Source: Cinnamomum chago (taxonomy: Eukaryota > Streptophyta > Magnoliopsida > Laurales > Lauraceae). Taken from it: a DNA stretch of 64,000 nt. The notes beneath the pieces were generated by a model. It had not been told where the DNA came from. It searched no databases and saw only the letters and a program-made list of their open reading frames with translations. Shown here piece after piece: positions 48,241 to 59,830 of this stretch (the stretch's first letter is position 1; every line of letters begins with the position of its first letter). The position numbers were made by a program, and so were the translations under genes. The DNA lies in contig CP142452.1 of assembly GCA_038049695.1 (NCBI GenBank), forward strand, positions 53,030,501 through 53,094,500. The letters run 5' to 3'.

Positions 48241-48351
48241 CTTTAACGTATCAGGTCCAAAAGCTTCTCTTAGAAAAGCCCCAACCATGGTTTTCTTCCC
48301 CACTCCAGGAGGACCTTCAAATATGAAGTGACTATCAACTCCCTGAGCAAC
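48241..48351 (-). pseudogene. Captured RFC subunit-like exon with Walker A motif
   Basis: Minus strand: acceptor CATATTCAG, then 37 fully open codons reading HFIFEGPPGVGKKTM and VGAFLREAFGPDTLK, then donor GTAACAATC. GPPGVGKKT is a Walker A (P-loop) motif. The surrounding residues closely resemble plant replication factor C subunit 3-like AAA+ proteins, from memory of that family. Being one exon inside a CACTA transposon, opposite to the transposase gene, it is best read as a captured host gene fragment, not a working clamp-loader gene. The frame and both splice sites are intact, so capture may be recent. Confidence 0.65.
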
Positions 48352-48439
48352 CTGAATATGGAAAAAAATTAAAAATAAAATAAAATAATGATTAAATTTT
48401 TTTTTAAAAAAATTTAAAAAAAAATCACATCAAAAGCAC

Positions 48440-48559
48440 TTTAATTGTGGTTTTTTCTTCAAAATGTCAACAATTAAATTGTTAGCTTTCTCCATTGTCT
48501 TCTTCAATTCATCTTCTGACGTTTGATACTTGTCACAAAAAGATGCAATATTGATCAAC
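48440..48559 (-). pseudogene. Second exon-like fragment upstream of the RFC-like exon
   Basis: Minus strand: acceptor GGTGTTTGCAG, then about 40 open codons ([18 protein letters not shown], later [11 protein letters not shown]), lacking an obvious consensus donor. It precedes the RFC-like exon in the transcription direction, so both may come from one captured locus. Helical, charged peptide; no family recognised. Confidence 0.4.
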
Positions 48560-48851
48560 CTGCAAACACCACCATCTAAAAGAGAGGCAAGTTAATTCAT
48601 TTTGTATAACATGTTAACTAGAAAAGGAAAAACTGAGTTTAGAGGAAAAGATTATCAACTGAACATGGCTATGACATTCATGCATAGATCCTTAACCAAT
48701 GTTCAACATTGGGTCTCCAAACATGCATTTTCTACTGCTGGTTCATTTTGGTTAGATTAGGTAAGAAATGCATGAATAATAGCATGAATAATAAGAATAC
48801 AAGGACTGACCCATTGTTGATAATTTCTAATTACTTGTGATTAGGTCAGAT

Positions 48852-51800
48852 ATGGACAGGAGTTGGATATTACATTATCATAACCGATTTAGTGCCGAGT
48901 ACATAGCTGGTGTGAACTCATTTATTGATTTTGCAAAGGCGAATTCCCCCGGTAAAGTGCTGATTACCTGCCCGTGTAACGATTGCTGTAACCATCGGAA
49001 GCAAGACTATGTAACCGTGAGAGATCATTTGCACATTCATGGAATGATGGTCTCATACCTACGGTGGATATTGCACGGGGAACCTATAGTTCAACCTGAT
49101 GATTTAGATGAGAGCGATGATGAATCAGAAGATAACCAGGATGAATACGATGAGTTGATAGAGGACCATCGTAGGGGAACTTACTTGGATGAAGATACTC
49201 AAGAGAGGGATGATGTGCAGGATTTTGAAAGTTTGTTGAAGGCTTCTCAGCGTGGCCTGTACCCAGGATGCAAAAGTTCAGATACTCTGTTATCGTTTGT
49301 CATCAAGATATTGCATGTGAAGGTGGAAAGTGGGTGTAGCAACAAGTCGTTCGACAAGGTTCTGCAGATTTTTAAGGACTTCTTACCTGAAGGTCATGTA
49401 GTGCCGGCCTCAGTTTACGAGGCGAAGAAATTATTACGGGACTTGGGCATGGGATACAAGAACATAGATGCCTGCAAACACAATTGTGTGTTGTATTGGA
49501 AGGAGAATGCTCAATTGGATAAATGTCCAGAATGTGAAGAGCCTAGGTACAAGGTCAATGATGGCAAGCGAAAGAAGATCCCTCATAAGGTGCTCCGTTA
49601 CTTCCCATTGATACCGAGGTTACGCAGATTGTATATGTCAAGGAAGACAACCACAGAGATGAGATGGCACAGTGATAAGCGCGTTGACGATGGGATAGCG
49701 CGGCATCCGGCTGATTCAGTGGAATGGAAAGATTTTGATAAGAAATATCCAGAGTTTGCCCAAGAGACACGTAATGTGAGGCCGGGGTTAGCCACCGATG
49801 GATTCAATCCTTTCGGTAACATGAGCACCTCTTATAGCATGTGACCTGTCATACTTATGCCCTATAATTTGCCACCATGGATGTGCATGAAGGAGCCATT
49901 CTTGATGATGTCATTACTTATTCCAGGACCAAACTCACCGGGAAACGATATCGATGTATATCTAAGGCCCTTAGTTGATGAGTTGAAGGAGTTGTGGGAT
50001 CATGGTGTATCGACTTATGATGCCTCCACTAAACAGACATCTCAAATGCATGCGGCTGTGATGTGGACGATAAATGACTTTCCTGCGAATGGTAACTTGT
50101 TTGGGTGGAGTAATAAAGGTTATAACACTTGCCCCTCGTGTAACGACGACTCGTTAGGGGTGAAGTTGAAAGATAAGATTGGGTACATTGGCCATCGAAA
50201 ATACTTGGAACTGAACCACCAATGGCGTAGAAGCAAGGCCTTCAACGGTCAGCCTGAGCGTGAAAATAATTCTTTGGATTTACCGGGGCAAAAGGTACTA
50301 GACCAGCTAGAAGAACTAGTGTCGGTCAAGTTTGGGAAGAATAACAAAAGACCTCGTGACTCTGGAGAACTGAATTGGACAAAGAAAAGCATCCAATTTG
50401 AATGGCCCTACTGGAAGTGCAAAAAACTCCGACACAACCTTGATCCTATGCACATTGAGAAGAACATCTGTGTATCTTTGGTTGGAACAATTTTGGGCAT
50501 AAAGGGCAAAAACAAGGACACCGATAAAGCGCGTAAGGATTTGAAAAATATGGGCATCAGGCCAGAGTTGCATCTAGTGGAGAGGGGCGATGGATCCTGC
50601 TTGAAGCTGCGTGCCTCTTACACTCTGGAACCAAAACATAGAGATGGGTTTTATGAATTTTTTAAGTCGATCAAATACCCAGACGGCTATGCGGCAAACC
50701 TCTCGAGGTGTGTAACCTCGAAAAATGATAAATTAGCTGGTTTAAAGAGCCATGATTGCCATATCCTTATCCAACGCATCCTTCCTATTGGCCTGCGCGG
50801 CTTTCTGAATAAGGATATTTGTACAACATTATTTGACTTAGGCAGCTTTTTCCAAGACATCTGTTCGAAAACACAGAGACACGATGATTTGAAAAAATTG
50901 GAGGAGCAGATAGTTTTAATATTGTGCAAGTTGGAGAGGATTTTTCCTCATGCTTTCTTTGATATGATGGTTCATCTATCGGTTCACTTGCCACGCGAGG
51001 CCATACTTGGTGGACCGGTGCAATATCGATGGATGTACCCGATAGAAAGGTAATAGTTGTTGACCATTGATTAATTATTTATGTATTAGTGAAATTGCCA
51101 TGCATTGAAAATCGTAATTGTTATCACTGGTTGTTTAAAGATTTCTGAAGACCCTAAAAGGGTACGTTCGCAACCGAGCTCGGCCTGAAGGTTCGATCGC
51201 TGAGGCTTACATTGTCAAAGAGTGCCTCACTTTTTGCTCAATGTATTTAAGGCAGACTGATCAAGTACAACGTTATGATGATGGTGGTGAACGTGGCCCG
51301 GGGATGTCGGTCTTCACACAAACTGTCCGTCCCATCGGACTGAAGCCAAGGGCACAAGATCCTTCTCAAAGAGAGCGTGACATTGCTCATTGGTTTGTGC
51401 TAAATAATTGCCCCGAGGTGGAGCCGTATCTACAGTATGTGCTTCAATCTAGCCATATTTATACATTGCTCGTTAATTCTTTTATTCAGTCTCTACTCTT
51501 ACTTATTCATTGGAAGCTATCTTGAGTAGGGAACACAAGAATTCAATGCAAGATCAAACATGTGGAGATGTCGGTCAGATACAACGAAAAGAATTTGCAG
51601 GATGGTTTAAACAACGGGTAAGACATATAAAATATTATCATTTTAATTGCTAGATATTATTCGATTACACTTCAATAACATTAGTCTAATACATTTTTCT
51701 TAATCTTCTTATGTAGATGAATCAATTGCGAACTCTAGGGTCACCGGAAGCTTCCGATGAGATGTGGTCATTAGCAAATGGCCATAGATCCCTGGTGAAT

Positions 51801-52457
51801 CTTCACCAGGGATGTGATTGCAATTGCGTCCGATTCCACACTATAGACCGTGAGAAGTGCCGTAGGAGCCAGAGTAGCGGCTTGGTCGTGGAAGGGGAAT
51901 ACGAAGGGGTGAAACACGACTACTATGGCTATATCTGCAAAGTCTGGGAATTGTCCTATCGACACGGGGGTAAGGTGGTCTTATTTGAATGTGAATGGTA
52001 CAACACTAGTACCAAGCACAAGATAAACATCGAAGACCATATTACAAGCATTGATATCACGGGTCGTTGGTGTACAGATGATCCATTTGTCCTCCCAAGT
52101 AACGTGACACAAGTCTTTTACGTCAATGACACAAGTAGAGGAAAAAATTGGAGAGTCGTAGAACGGGTCAAGCCTCGGGGAGTATGGGATGTACCCGCTA
52201 AGCGGGATGACGACGACAACGACGATGTGCCTAATGATGCATTTCAACAAGACGAAACGATATTTGTTGTCCCAGTCCTCGTTGATGGTACTAGTGTCCA
52301 ATACTTTAGGGATGATATAGATCCTGAGATCGTTCTCAGTGATGAGTCAGTAGACGAGGATGGCCAAGATGAGGATGAAACATTGGCGGAGTACGAAGAT
52401 GAAGAAGAAAATGATGTTCATAGTCAAGAAGATGATGACATGGAAATTGACATGTAG
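48852..52457 (+). CDS. CACTA transposase, TNP2 type (TNPD-like), one premature stop
   Basis: Probable exons are 48852-51049, 51141-51434, 51530-51617 and 51717-52457, all with GT/AG borders. Domains in order: an N-terminal transposase-associated domain (MDRSWILHYHNRFSAEYIAG, with CPCNDC), the TNP2 catalytic domain (GFNPFGNMSTSYSM, later MPYNLPPWMCMKEPFLMMSL, FPANGNLFGWSNKG), a DUF4218-like part (HNLDPMHIEKNIC ... GGPVQYRWMYPIER), and a DUF4216-like C-terminal part (VVLFECEWYNTSTKH ... GRNWRVV-type) ending in an acidic tail. The start ATG at 48852 opens MDRSW, the family's usual beginning. One in-frame TGA (49842-49844) replaces the Trp expected after SYSM; the frame is otherwise open. It would cut and rejoin the CACTA ends. 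Length and layout fit autonomous family members. Confidence 0.9.
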
Positions 52458-52628
52458 TGTTTGTTTCAGTTTTTGCACATGTAACGATTCAGTAAATTAA
52501 TAAAGATCTTGTCTTACATAATGACATTGGTTTCAATTTCTTTTTCTCTTCTGATTTCTTCATATATAGATAAGACATTTCTACATTTCACATTTTATTC
52601 TTATTTCTATATATAATAGTTGCAAAAG

Positions 52629-54884
52629 ATGCCAAACGGAGGAAGAAAATGGGTCAAACCAGGAGAGTTGTCCCGTCAAGTGCAAGCATCCAATTATTTA
52701 TTAAAGAGAAAAAAAACAATTAAGCAGAATGCAGAAAAACTTGCATCTCTAGGGCTCCCGCCGACCGCACGCACTATATTTGGTTCGGCTCAAGGGACAA
52801 ACGAGAAGGGAAAGAGGAATGTTAGTGGGAATGATAAGGATGATAACTACATTCCCCCCGAAGATGATGATGTAAATGATGAGACATCTTGGTCTCAATC
52901 AGATGAGGTGATCTTTCTGTTAATGTCTATGACGTGTACTTGATAATATTAGTTTTTATGGTGACACTCATGCTAAAATGATATTCATTTCTATTTAATG
53001 TAAATTGTTGACATTCACTTTATTAATATTGTCGATTTTTGCTAATAATTAGTTATTTTCCTTATCAGATTGCAGAGATGCCTCGAGATAACAGAGTGAA
53101 ACGCGCTTGGAGGATTGCAGCTACACTCGGGTTAGCTCGTGTAGAGAGCCCACCTGAGGCCTCGGCACAACCTCCGTCGGCTGCTCTTCTAGTTACACGG
53201 TCTGGAGGATCAGGGAGCACCCCTGATTTGGCAGCCTCCCAGCCTCTACCGATTCAGCCTCCGACCACACAACCCTTGTCGACCCAGCCTCAGCCGTCCC
53301 AGCCTCCAACGAGTCCTCATACAGTTGGGAGCAGCGTAGGTGAGAAAATTATATTTTGTTATTATTCAGAATGGTTCACCTCAATTTAATGATTTCTGTT
53401 CACTAACTCATTTAGCACTTTCATCTTAACAGCATCAGCCCCAGCCTCGGATGTTCCGAGCCGTGTAACGGGTGTTACGCGAGGGAAGAATGTGACAAAG
53501 CTGAGGAGACAGTTGGGTCATAACATCCCAGTCCCGATCCCCATCTCCAATCATAGGCCAGAAGGGGAACATGCCCCATCACTGGTTAGCCATTAGAGAG
53601 GTTGCCCCAGTCAGGCCCCATGGTTGGAAGAAGCTTGACAATGGGATCAAGCTTGCCGTCATTGGTACAGTTCAGGTAAACTGAAACGAGAAGTATCAAC
53701 CAAATTAACAATTAATTGTGCTCCGCATTACAAAATCTGATTATATTTTGTTATTCCTAATCTTTATATGGCTCTCCCCTAATTGTAGCAAGTATTTGAT
53801 ATCGGGGACTACGAGGGCGATGTGCAGCTCAGGGCGGACGTTGACCGCCAATGCGGGGTTTTGTATAAGAGTTGGAAGTACGAGCTGCATTGTCACTATT
53901 TGGAGCTGTTGGAGCAGGGGGTTCCCCGACCCCAAGACCACCCGGCAGAGGGTTGTGATCTAGCTGATTGGCAGTTGATGGTTTCGCAGTGTTGGGAATC
54001 GCCAGCCTGGAAGGTAACGTTGGGATGTTATCTACAACAATTATTTATGTATTCCAACGTAATTCTATTAGTAATGATTTTATAAATGACTGCTACTGTA
54101 TTATTGTTTTTCTATGTAGGCAAAGTCAAAAAAAGCTCAAGAGAGTCGAGCCAAGCTGCCATATAATCATACTAGTGGCTCCAGGTCATTTGTATCGAGA
54201 ATGTCTCTGATGGTACTAATTATATTCATATGAAGAAACTAGATTAAGTTTATTAATTTATCAATATGTAGCTAGGTTCATATCTAATACAAAGCTATTT
54301 CAAATGACAGAGGGCACAGAATGCCGGTCAAGCGCCGCCTATTACTCAATTCTTCCGCGACACTCACTACAGAGTAAAGAGTAATCAGTGGGTAAATGAG
54401 GTGGCTCAACAGAGACATGTACTTTGCTAATAAATCAATTTTGATAAATAATGTCATAAAAGCATTCTAAATCATTTTTTATTTAAATGGCAGGAGGCCT
54501 TGGTGCAGCGGACTGAGGAGCAGTCACAGCTCCGATGACTCAGGAGCAGATTGTTGTTGAGGTGATTGGGCAGAGGTCGGGATACTTAAAAGGGTATGGC
54601 ATATATACGAGGACCTCTGCATCTTCCACACAGTCTCGGACACCAGATCCTGAGGTGAGCTGAGCAGGGTCGGAGGCAAGCTGAACAGGATCAGAGGCAG
54701 GCTGAGCAGGATAGGAGGGTAGCTGAGCAGGATAAGAGGCAACGAACACTTGAGGCCCTCGTTCAACAGTTGGCAGCTGCGACAGGGATAGATCTGACCA
54801 ACTTTCACGACATCACGAGAGGGACCTCTTCTGCTGGTGATGGCACATCTACTGGAGATCATGATGCGACCCTTTGGTTAGTAG
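52629..54884 (+). pseudogene. CACTA second protein, Transposase_24 type (TNPA-like), frame-broken
   Basis: Proposed exons: 52629-52907, 53069-53339, 53433-53675, 53789-54013, 54120-54212, 54311 to ~54418 and 54494 to ~54884, with GT/AG borders. The N-terminus is basic (GGRKWVKPGELSRQVQ) with an acidic end; a Pro/Gln/Ser-rich linker follows (QPLPIQPPTTQPLSTQPQ). The conserved part (HGWKKLDNGIKLAVIGTVQ, DVDRQCGVLYKSWKYELH, ITQFFRDTHYR, EQIVVEVIGQRSGYLKGYG) fits plant Transposase_24 (PF03004). The tail has a fourfold AEQDRRQ-type heptad likely to form a coiled coil (54655-54740). Two frame shifts are evident, one in the third exon near 53580 and one at the start of the last, near 54530. In En/Spm the second protein binds subterminal repeats. 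Confidence 0.82.
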
Positions 54885-55073
54885 ATTATTCTATTGAAAT
54901 TTTAACATAATAACTAGTCAAAATTTATTAACACTAAAAATGTAGCATTTTCAACACCTTGGAAATGTGAATGAAGATTTGATTTTGGGAATTGGGTTGG
55001 ATTCTTTTTTGGGAATTGAGATGGAAATGTGAAGATGGGTTCATTGATCTTTGGTTCTTTTTTTTTGGATTAG

Positions 55074-55212
55074 ACTCCCCTTATGTTGGCTGCAATGCAT
55101 GGGAGGATCTCTTTTGTACATCTGTCTGTCTTTGAAGTCATCAAAGTGATAGAGAGTTTTGTTAGGCATGAAGAAACCCTTCGAAGAGAGTTGAAACATT
55201 CCAAACCCGAAG
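55074..55212 (+). pseudogene. Captured ankyrin-repeat exon (XBAT31-like)
   Basis: Acceptor TTTTTTGGATTAG, then 139 open bases, then donor GTAAATTTC. The peptide starts TPLMLAAMHGRISFV, a classic ankyrin helix like that in plant XBAT31-type E3 ligases, and then leaves the ankyrin pattern (VIKVIESFVRHEETLRRELK). Phase continues across the next intron into 55348. It lies downstream of the transposase genes on the same strand, so it could be spliced onto a transposon transcript. Confidence 0.6.
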
Positions 55213-55347
55213 GTAAATTTCTTTTCTTGTCTATCTAATTATTTGGTTATTTAATCTGGTATGGGGCACATATCTAGCTGTCCGAATGCTCTTGCTCCAC
55301 AAGGTATTGATTCTGATTACACTTGTAGCATTGTTTTTATTGTGCAG

Positions 55348-55428
55348 TTGACACCCTAGATCAACTTGATGACCATCAAATATATGATGAGATTTTTCAT
55401 GTGTTGTTGGGGACATGGGAATATTAAC
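55348..55428 (+). pseudogene. Exon-like segment following the ankyrin exon
   Basis: Acceptor TTTATTGTGCAG, then an open frame in phase with the ankyrin exon (DTLDQLDDHQIYDEIFHVL, then LGTWEY) ending at a TAA near 55426. The two together would encode about 70 residues with a normal stop. The peptide is unknown to me. Confidence 0.4.
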
Positions 55429-58400
55429 ATAAATATTAACATAACATAAGTTCAGGTCATTATTTACTTATAAGACAGACATAAGTTCAGGTCATTATAA
55501 GACAGACATGGGAATATTAACATAAATAAGTACACATATTCTCACTTCCAATCCATTGACCAACACTGGAAGATGGAGTAGACCAAATCTGCGAAGACTC
55601 TGTGACAGAGTTGATAGCCAGTGATCCCGGACACTGCCTTGGATTGTTTTCTAACTTCTTCAAGTTGTTAAATCTTAGGGTTATGTTCACTGTCCAAATT
55701 TGAGCTTTAATAGGAGAATGGGTGGATCAAAACATGCACTAAATGCTACTGATGATAGAGAGAAGCGGAGAATATTATCTGGTGAAGGTGAAGGTGCTCA
55801 ACATTGACATTCTTAAAATATTATCTGGTTCATGCTTGCTTGTCAACATTGTCACAGATTTTTGTTATTCGGCATTTGCTATCGTTGTAATAATCTTCAT
55901 CATTATCATTGTTAGTTGTTGTTCTTGTAACAAAGCATTGTGATGTTTATGAATTGTTATCCACTGTCAGCTATGAATTCTTTTTGAATTGTAGGATGCT
56001 CAGAAAAGGATGCAAAGACATTTCAAGTAATTGATTGCAATGACAAGTCTGATAATTTATGTTTTTTTTCACATGCTCCAGTAGTTTCTCCTATAATAGA
56101 ACTTGGTCCTTTTTTGTTTCTTTATTTGAATGCTTTACTTTACAATAAAAACTGACATGATTGATTGGGAAAGCTTAATTTTGCAGAAATTTGAACCAGG
56201 ATACACAGTACCAAAGACGGCCAGATTGGCTGATGTAGCAGTGACAATCAGGTGATTTTCCTTCACCCTTTTGGTCTCTCTAAAATGATGCTTTAGAATA
56301 ATATATATGGAACTCATGTCTATGGTTTGATATTAATTTGCTTGTAGATATGTTTTATGTTTTTATTGAATTCGAAGTGTTGGAGTAGTTGTGTATGAAA
56401 TGAGATTCATGGTTTGGAGGGGTATGTTTCATGTCTATGATTTTTTTTAAAGTTTAGGTCTTGGCAAAGGCTTTCATGTGTTGTTGGGGACAATATGGAG
56501 GTGGTTGTTTGGGGTGGTGTTAGCTCACCTACCAACCCATCTTACTTAAAGAATATCAAACAAAAAAAAAGATTGTTTAACAATATCCTACCACATTCAC
56601 TATTGGTAGTGATTGGGGTTGCAAGTGAGCCAACCAAAAATGCTGGCTGATTATTGACTATGAGTCCCATGGGTGAGATCCGGGTCAAAACATTATGTCC
56701 CATAACTAAACGAGCCAGCAGTATTAGGCACTTGAAAACTTGACCTTGAAGGTCGCTGCGTCTAGTAACTTGGGGAAGCATTCAACACAACCATGTCGGT
56801 TGTTAGACATTTATAGCCATTTGATGTAAAAATAAGATTATCAGTTAACATGATTTTCTCTTGGACCAAAGGGTTAGACTATACCACACTACAGAGAAAA
56901 ACTAATAGGAGAAGAAAAACTCAATATCAAACTTGTTTAAATATGGGCTATAAATGTGGCAGACCAGGTTGAATTTGTTGTGGTGGCAAATATTTAGTAG
57001 TTCATCAGGCACATAGGCTGAGGGTGAAAGCCCAAGCCCAGAACTTTAGTGATCATCAAGGCACTGAGAATTTCTAGGATGGACCTTCTAGACTTAAAAA
57101 CATATTTGCCCACAGAAAATCTGGTTTCGGTTTAAGGGGTGACAGGCTGTGAAAATATCATTAGAAGGTTGACCTCATCATTCAATGGTTCCTTCCCCTG
57201 TTTGGTACTTACTAGAAGTGGGTCTCATAAATGGATTAAAACTTTAAAGGTGGAGGGTTTTGTTAATTTAATTTAAAGCATGTGGATTGATATAAAGTTG
57301 GGTTGGCCAGCCATGTTTTCCATTCATCTATATTTATTTATATAATGACTTGCAGTGGGAGCAACAACTAGCCCTTGATGGAGAGCAATTAACTAGTGGG
57401 AGCGTCCAAGGGACCACAACAGTGAATCTGTTCTGCTCACGTGCTCCAATGGCTAAGATATCCAATATGCATAACTTTCAACTTTGAAATTGTGATATCA
57501 GATAATGTTGAAGTGGGAAGAGTATCTGTATCATATCAGATATTCCAAATTTAAGTTTGGAATCCAGGTCCCTGCCTTGACATGAATCATAAGTGCAGTC
57601 ATATAATCTCAAGGACATGTTCGTAGAAATCATACCAAACTCTTCGGATTTCAAAGGGAAGATGCATTTATCAAGGGGGGTGTAGAGTGAAGGATCAAGG
57701 GTGAAGATCTATAAGGGCCATCTTACTTAAAGAATTTGATGATTGAAGCTAATGCAATGTGAATGAATTGAATTTCTATGACATGACTCCATGATATAGT
57801 GAGGATTTACAAGTTAGGGAGCCAATATGAATAATAATCTTTTAGAATGAGATAAAACATGACAGTAGGGGTTGATTGAACTGGTAGAACTCACAAAGCA
57901 GTGGGATAAAGCTTTGATGATGGTTCATAATTCCATGCTAAATGAATGCTAGGAACAATCAGAAAGCTTGAGAATGAAATTTTACTGCTGGTCCAGTCTT
58001 GTTTGCTTGGAAAATGTAGGTTTTTGCTGTTATCATTTTCAACGAAGTGGTTCTTAAAAAGAAAGTAAGAACAGATGTAGGAATAGAATTGATGTGAAAA
58101 AATCTAATAATCATTGTCTCGTTCACAATGTTTATAGTCCTGGTTGGAGCATGTATCATAATTTCAGCTTTTTAATGGCTGTGTTAATGTCACTTTACAT
58201 CTTGATCAATTTAACAGTGTACTCACTGACATTGTATTAGAATGTATGGAGATTCATATTTGAAGTGAGTTGTTGTAGCATCATGTAACTTTTCAAATTG
58301 TCCACATAATATACTTGGCTACCTGTCACATATTAGCATAGGTAATTTTGTTCTTTAGTTCAAATTTGGAAATGGTCAATATCGCTTTATTTGGGAAAAC

Positions 58401-58597
58401 AATGGCCAACAACATTAACCATGCTCTTCTACCACTCCCACCATCATGTATCTTTTGAAAACCAATGAAGTAATTGCACAAGTCTGAATTGATTGTTTTA
58501 TCATCATATCTATCATAATTCATTAGCAGCACACATCCAGGAAGGATGAATGCTTTCATTTATTGAAAAGATTCTAATGTTGTTTTTGTTATTGCAG
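55429..58597. other. CACTA 3' interior with one more exon-like segment
   Basis: AT-rich sequence, mostly noncoding. At 56187-56251 a 65-base segment between TTAATTTTGCAG and GTGATTTTCC reads KFEPGYTVPKTARLADVAVT; it could be another captured exon but is too short to name. A short direct repeat, TTTCATGTGTTGTTGGGGACA, recurs near 55397 and 56471. Nothing else recognised. Confidence 0.35.
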
Positions 58598-58631
58598 ATT
58601 GATGGACGCTTTGGGGTCGGTTGCAGACTAG
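58598..58631 (+). other. Possible last exon of a CACTA transcript
   Basis: Acceptor TTGTTATTGCAG is followed by a short open segment (LMDALGSVAD) ending at TAG (58629-58631), then by AT-rich sequence with TGTAATATTTG and other poly(A)-signal-like elements, just before the right subterminal repeats. The position suits the terminal exon of the TNPA-type gene, which would place the captured fragments at 55074-56251 inside its last intron. This is inference. Confidence 0.35.
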
Positions 58632-58859
58632 CTAAATGTGTTTTATTTTTTTAGTTTATTTGTATATGTATATTCGACATATATATGCGATTGGGATTGT
58701 ATCATTATTGATTGTAATATTTGTTTTATGAGATGAATGATTTGATGAAAAATGGACTTTTGTTTGCATTGAATTTTTATATTGAATAGGTTTGACACAG
58801 GTGTACAAAACAGGTTTAAAGGAAAAAATATATATATTGGAAAAAACTATTATAAAAAA

Positions 58860-59690
58860 AATTAAAATACTTTTACCGATGTTTTTTTTCGTCGGTAAAA
58901 GGTTAATTAATTTTCCCCGGCGAAAAAAAACCGTTGGGTAAACATCTTTTTAATATTTTACCGACGAAAAGTATCGTCGGTAAAAATGCTTTTTATTTTT
59001 TCTTTACTTTTGCCGACGAAAAAAAACCGTTGGGTAAACATCTTTTTAATATTTTACCGACGAAAAATACCGTCGGTAAAAATGCTTTTTATTTTTTCTT
59101 TACTTTTGCCGACGAAAACTAAACGTCGGTAAAAGTGTTTTTATTTTTTATAAAATTTTGTTTTTTATTTTACCGACGAAAATAAACGTCGGTAAAAGAT
59201 TTTTATTTTTTATAATTTTTTTATTTTTATTTTACCGACGAAAATAAATGTCGGTAAAAGCTTTTTATTTTTTATAATTTTTATAATTTTCTTTTACCGA
59301 CGAAAATAAACGTCCGTAAAAGTGTTTTTATTTTTTATAAATCTTTTGTTTTTATTTTACCGACGAAAATAAACGTCGGTAAAATCATTTTTATTTTTTT
59401 ATTTTTTATTTTTTTTTACCGACGAAAAATAAACGTCGGTAATAGTATTTTTATTTTTTATTTATTTTCTTTTACCGACAAAAAATAAACGTCGGTAATA
59501 GTATTTTTATTTTTTATTTATTTTCTTTTACCAACGAAAAAAAAACGTCGGTAAAAGTATTTAATAGATATTTACAAATATAAATTTATTTTTAACGATG
59601 TTTTGTTTCGTCGGTAAAGTGCAAATAATCGTCGGTAAATATTCAACTTTTGACCGACGAAAATTATTTTCGTCGGTAAAATTTGTCTCA
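58860..59690 (-). repeat. Right CACTA subterminal repeats, terminus missing
   Basis: More than twenty ACCGACGAAA / AACGTCGGTAAA motifs alternate in direction with T- or A-rich spacers. A block of about 98 bases is duplicated in tandem (58908-59005 and 59006-59105). The array matches the left end in inverted sense, but the closing GTTGTAGTG of a CACTA tip is absent and sequence changes to Copia gag at about 59691-59697. Confidence 0.88.
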
Positions 59691-59696
59691 CCTTTT

Positions 59697-59830
59697 ATTA
59701 AAGCAGGAGCTTCTTCATGGAGGAACCTAGTCAAGTTCAAGGTAGTGAGGATTGAACAACATTTTCTATTGCCATATCTTGAACTCAGTACCATTGAACT
59801 TCTCAGGTTTCTCCCCATGGTTCACCATAA
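59697..59830 (-). pseudogene. Copia gag start (fossil)
   Basis: On the minus strand, after the leader: ATGGTGAACCATGGGG opens the peptide MVNHGEKPEKFNGTEFKIWQ, with LTTLNLTRFLHEEAPAL further on, the typical N-terminus of a plant Copia Gag. It is broken. It abuts the right edge of the CACTA transposon. Confidence 0.85.

Larger units (their letters stand above)
43792..59690 (+). mobile_element. CACTA (En/Spm) DNA transposon, nearly complete
   Basis: It begins CACTACAACAAAC, the standard terminus of plant CACTA elements, followed by dense subterminal repeats of the ACGTCGGTAAA type. It encodes both expected proteins on the + strand: a TNP2-type transposase (48852-52457) and a Transposase_24-type protein (52629 to ~54884). 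Inverted subterminal repeats close it at 58860-59690. The expected terminal TTGTTGTAGTG is missing on the right; sequence passes from the last ACGTCGG repeat into Copia gag, and the Copia sequence between gag and RNase H is absent. A deletion probably removed the right tip and adjoining host DNA. Exon-like fragments of other genes lie on both sides of the transposase genes. Confidence 0.9.

Noticed and set aside
48241-48351. Working replication factor C gene
   Set aside because: Only one exon (and perhaps one neighbour) exists; no other AAA+ motifs such as a Walker B were found nearby.
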